Shown piece by piece: positions 1-5,365 of a stretch of DNA of 6,817 bases. Within the stretch, counting starts at the first letter, position 1, and each line of letters begins with the position of its first letter. Origin of the DNA: Gallionellaceae bacterium (GTDB lineage: Bacteria > Pseudomonadota > Gammaproteobacteria > Burkholderiales > Gallionellaceae); contig JAITMU010000072.1 in the NCBI GenBank assembly GCA_031277195.1, positions 1-6,817 on the forward strand, given 5' to 3'. The translations under genes were made by a program, and so were the position numbers. The notes under the pieces were generated by a model that ran no database searches, was not told the origin of the DNA, and was given only the letters and a program-made list of their open reading frames with translations.

Positions 1-22
1 GGTGTGGGTTTGAATGGCGCCC

Positions 23-42
23 GGCGGGGGGCTTGCCCCGCC
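23..42. repeat. GC-rich hairpin near left edge
   Basis: Arms GGCGGGG (23-29) and CCCCGCC (36-42) are exactly complementary around a six-base loop. The block reads on the minus strand as a GGGCGGGGCAAGCCCC-type sequence, resembling GC-rich dispersed hairpins common between genes in proteobacteria. It lies about 80 bases past the lplT stop. No coding sequence is convincing in positions 1-119. Whether this is part of a repeat family cannot be decided from one copy. Confidence 0.4.
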
Positions 43-52
43 CTACGTTCGC

Positions 53-73
53 AAAACCCGAACGGAGGGTTTT
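53..73 (-). terminator. candidate bidirectional terminator after lplT
   Basis: AAAACCC (53-59) and GGGTTTT (67-73) form a perfect 7-bp inverted repeat around a 7-base loop, 47 bases beyond the lplT stop. Read on the minus strand, the stem ends in GGGTTTT, giving a short T-run as in a Rho-independent terminator. The layout is symmetrical, so it could also stop transcription entering from the left. The stem has only three GC pairs, so strength is doubtful. Confidence 0.35.
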
Positions 74-112
74 CCCTCCCCCCATACTGGGGGTGAGGGC
101 GGGGTGCGGGGG
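74..112 (-). repeat. diverged palindromic repeat unit, 3' of lplT
   Basis: On the minus strand this stretch aligns by hand with the repeat unit found after alr and mutS at about 30 of 39 columns. It has a CCCCGCACCCC flank, then CCCTCACCCCC, a short AGTAT loop and GGGGGGAGGG. On the plus strand CCCTC+CCCCC (74-83) pairs with GGGGG (89-93) and GAGGG (95-99), with one bulged T at 94. It begins 7 bases past the lplT stop and has the same orientation relative to its gene as the other gene-end copies. Confidence 0.6.
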
Positions 113-119
113 CGTGCGA

Positions 120-1427
120 TCAGGTCTGCCCCTGATCCTGATCATGCCCATGCCGCCGGTACAGCGCGGTCATGGAACCGGCGAGCAGCAAGCCGAACAC
201 CAGCAAAATGAAATTCAGTCCCAGTTCCATTTTTTCCATCAGCGCATACAGCGCCAGCATTGCGAAGATGCTGAGGTTCTCGTTGAAATTCTGCACGGCG
301 ATGGAACTGCCCGCGCCCATCAGCAGGTGGCCGCGGTGTTGCAGCAGCGCGTTCATCGGCACCACGAAATAACCGCCCATTGCGCCGATCACGACCAGCA
401 GCGCAAAAGCGAGCAGGCTGGCGGTGGAGATGTGTTCCATGATGCCCAGCGCGGCGATGTCCAGCGTGATCTGGCCGCTGATGAGTTGGTTGTTGAGCGG
501 GATCATGATGATGACCAGCACGCCCATGAGGATGCCGACCGGCAGCACTTTGACGGAGTGTTCCAGCTTGACGGTGCGCGCGGCGTACACCGCGCCGATG
601 GCGATGCCGACGGCGACGGCGGCGGTCAGGATGGCGGCTTCGCTGCGATCAAAATCCAGCGAAACGGCAGCCCAGACCAGCACCAGCAGACGCAGCGTCG
701 CGCCCGCGCCCCAGAACAGTGTGGTCACCGCCAGCGACACCTGACCCAGCGGGTCTTTCCACAGCAGATGGAAGCAGCGCATGAATTCCTTGAGCTGGAA
801 CATCGGGCTTGCGCTCATCGGCTTGTGGTCGATGGGCAAATGCGGAATGCGCAGGTTGAACAGCGCGGCGATGACGTACAGGCCGACGATGATGGTGATG
901 GCGAGCCGCGGCGGCGTGTCGATGCCGGTGTCGATCAGCGGCACGTCCCACCAGTTCAGCATCGTCATGGCCAGCGCGGGTTTCAGCAGGATGCCGCCGA
1001 CCACTGCGCCGAGAATGATGGCGGCGACGGTCAGTCCTTCCATCCAGCCGTTCGCCGCCACCAGTTTCGACGGCGGCAGATATTCGACCAGGATGCCGTA
1101 CTTGGCGGGCGAATACGCCGCCGCGCCCAGCCCCACCAAGCCGTAAGCCAGCAGCGGATGCAGGCCGACGAGCATGGCGAGACAACCGGCGAGCTTGATG
1201 CTGTTGCTGAGGAACATCACGCGCCCCTTGGGCAGCGAATCGGCGAAGCTGCCGACGAACGGCGCGAGCAGGATGTAGGACGCGACGAAGCCTTGCTGCA
1301 ATATCGGCGTGTGCCAGGAAGGGGAATTGAACTCCTGCAACAACGCAATGGCGGCGAACAACAGTGCGTTGTCGGCGAGCGCGGAGAAAAATTGCGCCGC
1401 CAGGATGATGTAAAAACCGAGATTCAT
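120..1427 (-). CDS. lplT: lysophospholipid transporter LplT (MFS)
   Basis: Predicted inner-membrane major-facilitator protein of 435 residues. LplT flips lysophospholipids such as lyso-phosphatidylethanolamine inward so that an acyltransferase (Aas in enterics) can re-acylate them. Family features seen: the N-terminal AQFFSALADNALL helix (residues 11-23), an MFS motif-A-like loop GSFADSLPKGR (59-69), AAYSPAKYGILVEYLP (103-118), and a late conserved segment with VPMNALLQHRG and QNFNEN. Many hydrophobic helices fit about 12 membrane spans, and the tail is polar (RRHGHDQDQGQT). I chose the ATG at 1427 because family homology begins at MNLGFY. The reading frame continues upstream to a GTG at 1490, but those 21 residues are charged and unlike the family. 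No Shine-Dalgarno sequence is evident. No aas gene is in the window, so the partner acyltransferase must lie elsewhere. It diverges from alr. Confidence 0.92.
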   Translation of the reverse strand: MNLGFYIILAAQFFSALADNALLFAAIALLQEFNSPSWHTPILQQGFVASYILLAPFVGSFADSLPKGRVMFLSNSIKLAGCLAMLVGLHPLLAYGLVGLGAAAYSPAKYGILVEYLPPSKLVAANGWMEGLTVAAIILGAVVGGILLKPALAMTMLNWWDVPLIDTGIDTPPRLAITIIVGLYVIAALFNLRIPHLPIDHKPMSASPMFQLKEFMRCFHLLWKDPLGQVSLAVTTLFWGAGATLRLLVLVWAAVSLDFDRSEAAILTAAVAVGIAIGAVYAARTVKLEHSVKVLPVGILMGVLVIIMIPLNNQLISGQITLDIAALGIMEHISTASLLAFALLVVIGAMGGYFVVPMNALLQHRGHLLMGAGSSIAVQNFNENLSIFAMLALYALMEKMELGLNFILLVFGLLLAGSMTALYRRHGHDQDQGQT

Positions 1428-1446
1428 TGGGGGCGTCGTATGTCGT

Positions 1447-1469
1447 TTCCGCGATTCTATAACGCGGAA
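1447..1469. promoter_or_regulatory. operator-like inverted repeat between lplT and alr
   Basis: A perfect 7-bp inverted repeat, TTCCGCG (1447-1453) and CGCGGAA (1463-1469), flanks a 9-bp AT-rich spacer ATTCTATAA. It lies in the 88-bp divergent region, 19 bp upstream of the lplT start and 46 bp upstream of the alr start. Geometry and position suit binding of a dimeric regulator acting on one or both genes. I cannot name the protein. A hairpin in a leader transcript is an alternative. Confidence 0.4.
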
Positions 1470-1481
1470 GCGGATGCCTGC

Positions 1482-1487
1482 TATTAT
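1482..1487 (+). promoter_or_regulatory. candidate -10 element for alr
   Basis: TATTAT differs from the sigma-70 -10 consensus at one base and would place transcription start near 1494, giving a leader of about 20 nt before the alr ATG. No recognisable TTGACA-like element lies 16-18 bp upstream, so an activator or another sigma factor may be needed, or the site may be chance. TATAAC at 1458-1463, inside the inverted repeat, is a rival -10. Confidence 0.25.
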
Positions 1488-1515
1488 CACGGCTGAATGT
1501 TTCGGTTTTTTTCAC

Positions 1516-2580
1516 ATGCCTCGTCCGATACAAGCCCGAATTTCCCTTTCCGCGCTGGAACACAATCTCGGCATTGCCCGCAGCCGGACGCGCGCGCGCG
1601 TCATGTCGGTGATCAAGGCGGGCGCTTACGGCCACGGCCTGCTGCGGGCTGCGGAGGCGTTGCGCGCGACGGACGGCTACGCGCTGCTCGACATCAACGA
1701 TGCGGTTTTGCTGCGCGATGCGGGCTATCGCCATCCAGTATTGTTGCTGGAAGGATGTTTTACACCGGATGATTTCGCGCTGGCTGTGCGGCATGATCTC
1801 GCCTGCGTCATCCACAACGCGGAACAACTGGCGATGCTGGACGCGTGTCCGCAACGCGGCGCGCTGGATGTCTGGCTGAAAATCAACAGCGGCATGAATC
1901 GTCTCGGTTTCGCGCCGCAAGCCGCGCAGGCCGCGATGGAAAAACTGAAAGCGCATCCCGCCGTGCGCAACGTCACGCTGATGACGCACTTCGCCAACGC
2001 CGATGAAGCGACCGGCGTGTCGGCGCAGCTTGAAGCCTTCAACGCGCTCACCGCCGCCTGGCGCGCGCCGCGCTCACTCGCCAATTCCGCCGCGCTGCTG
2101 CGTTACCCCGAAACGCACGGCGATTGGGTGCGTCCCGGCATCATGCTGTATGGCGCGTCGCCGTTTGCGGAAATGAGCGCGCAGTCGCTGGGTCTGCAAG
2201 CCGCGATGACGTTGAGCAGCGAGATCATCGCCGTGCAAACGCTGCGATCCGGCGATGCCGTGGGCTACGGCGGCACGTTCCGCGCTGACGCGCCCATGCG
2301 CGTCGGCACCGTCGCCTGCGGTTACGCCGACGGCTATCCCCGCCACGCGCCGACGGGCACGCCGATACTCGTCAACGGACGCCGCACGCGCACGCTGGGT
2401 CGCGTGTCGATGGACATGCTGGCGGTGGATTTGAGCGGAATGCCGGAGGCGGGAATCGGCAGTCCGGTGGTGCTGTGGGGCGACGGCCTGCCGGTCGAAG
2501 AAGTCGCGGCGGCGGCGGGGACGATCAGCTATGAATTGCTGTGCGCGCTGGCGCCGAGGGTGTCGATGGTGGTGGGTTGA
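1516..2580 (+). CDS. alr: alanine racemase (PLP-dependent)
   Basis: Interconverts L- and D-alanine in the cytoplasm, supplying D-alanine for peptidoglycan. The 354 residues match the usual size. By alignment from memory to the Geobacillus enzyme, K34 in VIKAGAYGHG is the PLP Schiff-base lysine. Y251 in VGYGGTF is the second catalytic base, contributed from the other subunit, and Y270 in GYADGYPR lines the active-site entrance. R206 in VRPGIMLYG contacts the PLP ring nitrogen. K122 and R129 in LKINSGMNRLG match the carbamylated lysine and its neighbouring arginine. GRVSMD is at 295-300. The N-terminal half is the TIM barrel and the C-terminal half the beta domain. The start MPRPIQARISLSALEHNL agrees with betaproteobacterial Alr. 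An in-frame ATG at 1474 would add 14 unrelated residues. No clear ribosome-binding site precedes either. One oddity is G36, where KANAYGHG is usual. Alr and DadX cannot be told apart by sequence here, but no dadA neighbour is present. Confidence 0.95.
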   Translation: MPRPIQARISLSALEHNLGIARSRTRARVMSVIKAGAYGHGLLRAAEALRATDGYALLDINDAVLLRDAGYRHPVLLLEGCFTPDDFALAVRHDLACVIHNAEQLAMLDACPQRGALDVWLKINSGMNRLGFAPQAAQAAMEKLKAHPAVRNVTLMTHFANADEATGVSAQLEAFNALTAAWRAPRSLANSAALLRYPETHGDWVRPGIMLYGASPFAEMSAQSLGLQAAMTLSSEIIAVQTLRSGDAVGYGGTFRADAPMRVGTVACGYADGYPRHAPTGTPILVNGRRTRTLGRVSMDMLAVDLSGMPEAGIGSPVVLWGDGLPVEEVAAAAGTISYELLCALAPRVSMVVG

Positions 2581-2597
2581 GTTGTGCCTGGTGAATG

Positions 2598-2636
2598 CCC
2601 CTCACCCCAACCCTCTCCCCATAAATGGGGAGAGGG
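2598..2636 (+). repeat. palindromic repeat unit, 3' of alr
   Basis: A 39-bp unit with a CCCCTCACCCCAA flank followed by a 12-bp perfect stem: CCCTCTCCCCAT (2611-2622) pairs with ATGGGGAGAGGG (2625-2636). It matches 5248-5286 at 38 of 39 positions, differing only at 2608 (C) versus 5258 (T). It starts 17 bases after the alr stop. The stem could stop or stabilise the alr transcript, but no T-run follows (AAATATCCC), so it is not a canonical intrinsic terminator. Confidence 0.85.
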
Positions 2637-2674
2637 AAATATCCCGTCACGCCCCATCCCAATCCCGCGAGTTG

Positions 2675-2680
2675 TAAAAT
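2675..2680 (+). promoter_or_regulatory. candidate -10 element for mutS
   Basis: TAAAAT, one mismatch from the sigma-70 -10 consensus, lies in the only AT-rich stretch of the alr-mutS gap and would start transcription near 2687. No good -35 is visible at the right distance. It is the best promoter candidate in the 77 bp between the repeat and mutS, but weak on sequence alone. Confidence 0.25.
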
Positions 2681-2686
2681 ATCCCC

Positions 2687-2713
2687 ATGTATATCCAACC
2701 TGCCATTACATAG
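2687..2713 (+). other. possible 8-codon leader ORF abutting mutS
   Basis: An ATG at 2687 opens a frame encoding MYIQPAIT and closes with TAG at 2711-2713, directly adjacent to the mutS ATG at 2714. The ATG coincides with the predicted start of transcription from the candidate -10 at 2675-2680, so it could be translated leaderless and deliver ribosomes to mutS, which has no Shine-Dalgarno sequence. Such short frames often occur by chance. There is no conservation evidence here. Confidence 0.15.
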
Positions 2714-5242
2714 ATGAGCGCCACCCAGCACACTCCCATGATGCAGCAATACCTCCGCATCAAGGCTCAGCATCCCGACATGCTGCTGTTTTACCGCATG
2801 GGCGATTTCTACGAACTGTTCCATGACGACGCGGTGCGCGTGGCGAAGCTGATCGACATTACCCTGACCCAGCGCGGCGCGTCGAACGGGCAGCCGATCA
2901 AGATGGCGGGCGTGCCGTATCACGCGGTGGAGCAGTATCTGGCGCGGCTCATCAAGTTGGGCGAATCGGTGGCGATTTGCGAGCAGATCGGCGATCCGAG
3001 CACCAGCAAGGGGCCGGTGGAGCGCAAGGTGGTGCGCATCGTCACGCCCGGCACGCTGACCGATTCCGCGCTGCTCGAAGAAAAGCGCGACAACCTGCTG
3101 CTGGCGCTGTGCGAACGCGAGGGCAGGGCGGGGCTGGCCTGGTTGAATCTCGCTTCCGGCGCGTTTTGCGTAACGGAAATCGACGCGGCGAATCTGCCCG
3201 CCGAGATGGAGCGTTTGCAGCCGTCGGAAATTCTGCTCGCGGAAGGCGCAGCCGCGCCGCAGGGTGACGCGCCGGTGAAAACGCTGCCGGTCTGGCATTT
3301 CGATCCCGAAGCCGCGCGCCGCGCGCTGTGCCAGCAATTCGGCACGCGCGACCTCTCCGGTTTTGGTTGTGACGATTTCACGCTGGGACTGGAAGCGGCG
3401 GGCGCGTTGCTGGGCTACGCGAAACTCACGCAAGGGCAGAGCATCGCGCATGTGCGCGGCTTGCAGGTGTACAGCGCCGACCGCCATGTGCGCATGGACG
3501 CCGCCACACGGCGCAATCTCGAAATCACCCGCACGCTGCGCGGCGAACCTGCGCCGACTTTGCTCTCGCTGCTCGACACCTGCGCCACCAACATGGGCAG
3601 CCGTTTGCTCGCGCACTGGCTGCATCATCCCTTGCGCGACCGCGCGGCGTTGCGGCTGCGGCTGGACGCGGTGAGTTGGCTGGGCGATTTGCATGTCGCC
3701 GTGCGCGAACACCTGAAACCCTGCGTGGACGTGGAACGCATCACTGCGCGCATTGCGCTGAAAAGCGCGAGGCCGCGCGATCTCTCCGGTTTGCGCGATA
3801 CGCTGACGAAATTGCCGGAACTGCTTGGCGTGCTGTCCGCGTGTGATGCGCCGCTGGTGCGCGAATTGATGACGGCGTATCAAGCCGACGTGGCGCTGTC
3901 TGCGATGCTGCAAGCCGCCCTCAAACCCGAACCCGCCAGCGTGTTGCGCGAAGGCGGCGTGATCGCCGACGGCTTCGACGCCGAACTCGATGAACTGCGC
4001 GGCATCCAGAACAACTGCGGCGATTTTTTGCTGGCGCTGGAAGCGCGCGAGCGGGCGCGCACCGGCATCGAAAAACTCAAGGTCGAATACAACCGCGTGC
4101 ATGGTTTCTACATCGAAGTCAGCGCCGCCAACGCGAGCAAAGTGCCGGACGATTACCGCCGCCGCCAGACTTTGAAAAATGCGGAGCGTTACATCACGCC
4201 GGAACTCAAGACCTTTGAGGACAAGGCTCTGTCCGCCAATGAGCGCGCGCTGGCGCGTGAAAAATTTCTTTACGACCAGTTGCTCGACGGTCTCGCCGCT
4301 TATGTGCCGTTCCTGCAATGCCTCGCCGCCGCGATCGCCGAACTCGACGTGCTGGCCACCTTCGCCGAACGCGCCGCCGCGCTGGATTTCGGCATGCCCG
4401 AATTCAGCGACGAGCCGGTGTTGCGCATCGATCACGGACGGCATCCGGTGGTGGAGGCGCAGGTGGACAACTTCATCGCCAACGACACGCAGCTTTCCAC
4501 CGCGCGCAAAATGTTGTTGATCACGGGTCCCAACATGGGCGGCAAATCGACCTATATGCGCCAGGTCGCGCTGATCGTGCTGCTCGCGCACGTCGGCTGT
4601 TTCGTCCCCGCGCGCGCGGCGGTGATTGGCGAGATAGACCAGATTTTCACCCGCATCGGCGCATCGGACGACCTCGCCAGCGGGCGTTCCACCTTCATGG
4701 TCGAAATGACCGAAGCCGCCAACATTCTGCACAACGCGACGGGATCGAGTCTGGTGCTGGTGGATGAAATCGGGCGCGGCACCTCCACCTTCGATGGCTT
4801 GGCGCTCGCTTATGCCATCGCGCGTCACCTGCTGGAAACGAATCGCAGCTACACCTTGTTCGCCACGCACTATTTTGAATTGACGCGGCTGACCGAAGAA
4901 TTTACCCAGCTTGCCAACGTGCATCTGTCTGCCGTCGAACACCAGCACACCATTGTCTTTTTGCACAGCGTAAAAGAAGGCGCGGCCAGCCAGAGCTACG
5001 GCTTGCAAGTTGCCGCACTCGCCGGTGTGCCGCAGAGCGTGATCCGCAGCGCGAAGAAACAACTGACGCAACTGGAACAGCAAAGCGCCGCGCAGAGTCC
5101 GCAGGGAGATTTGTTCGCCGCTGTGCCGGAGCCGCAGGAAGAATCGCCGCTGGAAGCCGCGATGCGCGAAGTGCAGCCGGATGAGATGAGTCCGAAGGAG
5201 GCGTTGGAGGTTTTGTATCGGTTGAGGAAGATGGTTACTTGA
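2714..5242 (+). CDS. mutS: DNA mismatch repair protein MutS
   Basis: Recognises mismatches and small loops after replication and, with ATP, recruits MutL. The 842 residues compare with 853 in E. coli. Domains in order: mismatch-binding domain (about 1-110) with the wedge motif GDFYELF, where F32 and E34 are the F-x-E residues; connector; core levers with inserted clamp (clamp roughly 435-495); and ATPase (about 560-755). ATPase motifs seen are the Walker A GPNMGGKST (605-613, K611), the Walker B with LVDEIGRGTSTFDG (D684, E685), and FATHYFELT with H719. The C-terminal region has a helix-turn-helix area, a QGDLF motif at 797-801 resembling the QL(S/D)LF sliding-clamp motif, and a terminal DEMSPKEALEVLYRL helix typical of the tetramerisation tail. 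The start at 2714 matches E. coli MutS (HTPMMQQYL). Family homology rules out a much later start, although M9/M10 are possible. The gene is intact and converges on the copper ATPase gene 123 bp away. Confidence 0.98.
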   Translation: MSATQHTPMMQQYLRIKAQHPDMLLFYRMGDFYELFHDDAVRVAKLIDITLTQRGASNGQPIKMAGVPYHAVEQYLARLIKLGESVAICEQIGDPSTSKGPVERKVVRIVTPGTLTDSALLEEKRDNLLLALCEREGRAGLAWLNLASGAFCVTEIDAANLPAEMERLQPSEILLAEGAAAPQGDAPVKTLPVWHFDPEAARRALCQQFGTRDLSGFGCDDFTLGLEAAGALLGYAKLTQGQSIAHVRGLQVYSADRHVRMDAATRRNLEITRTLRGEPAPTLLSLLDTCATNMGSRLLAHWLHHPLRDRAALRLRLDAVSWLGDLHVAVREHLKPCVDVERITARIALKSARPRDLSGLRDTLTKLPELLGVLSACDAPLVRELMTAYQADVALSAMLQAALKPEPASVLREGGVIADGFDAELDELRGIQNNCGDFLLALEARERARTGIEKLKVEYNRVHGFYIEVSAANASKVPDDYRRRQTLKNAERYITPELKTFEDKALSANERALAREKFLYDQLLDGLAAYVPFLQCLAAAIAELDVLATFAERAAALDFGMPEFSDEPVLRIDHGRHPVVEAQVDNFIANDTQLSTARKMLLITGPNMGGKSTYMRQVALIVLLAHVGCFVPARAAVIGEIDQIFTRIGASDDLASGRSTFMVEMTEAANILHNATGSSLVLVDEIGRGTSTFDGLALAYAIARHLLETNRSYTLFATHYFELTRLTEEFTQLANVHLSAVEHQHTIVFLHSVKEGAASQSYGLQVAALAGVPQSVIRSAKKQLTQLEQQSAAQSPQGDLFAAVPEPQEESPLEAAMREVQPDEMSPKEALEVLYRLRKMVT

Positions 5243-5247
5243 AAGAG

Positions 5248-5358
5248 CCCCTCACCCTAACCCTCTCCCCATAAATGGGGAGAGGGGACTATTTTCCCTC
5301 TCCCCATTCAAATGTAGTCCCCTCTCCCCGCTTGCGGGGAGAGGGTTAGGGTGAGGGG
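5248..5358. repeat. 111-bp nested palindrome between mutS and copA
   Basis: A 23-bp perfect inverted repeat (5248-5270 against 5336-5358) bounds the element. Unit A (5248-5286) is nearly identical to the copy after alr, and unit B (5320-5358) is its inverted counterpart with a GC-TT-GC loop. Between them lies a further lone arm CCCTCTCCCCAT (5296-5307). A 15-bp perfect inverted repeat pairs 5277-5291 with 5315-5329. The element fills nearly the whole gap, 5 bases after the mutS stop and 7 after the copA stop. It is well placed to separate convergent transcripts. After hairpin A comes GGACTATTTT, a poor T-run. Confidence 0.9.
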
Positions 5359-5365
5359 AGAACGC

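Noticed and set aside
33..1496. A 487-codon open frame on the plus strand across lplT
   Set aside because: Its translation is low-complexity, rich in Gln, His, Arg and Asp, which is the antisense image of a hydrophobic membrane protein. LplT on the minus strand carries the family signatures.
2598..2636. Classical Rho-independent terminator of alr
   Set aside because: The stem is strong, but the following bases are AAATATCCC with no T-run. I kept it as a repeat unit with possible 3'-end function.
2525..5083. An 852-codon open frame on the minus strand, opposite mutS
   Set aside because: The plus-strand frame is unmistakably MutS with all motifs. The antisense translation is Arg/Gln/His-rich, has no family motif, and is the kind of long shadow that high-GC codon use creates.
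5248..5358. CRISPR array, because similar short units recur
   Set aside because: The units are inverted rather than direct repeats, with no regular spacing or unique spacers and no cas genes. They are palindromic dispersed repeats.
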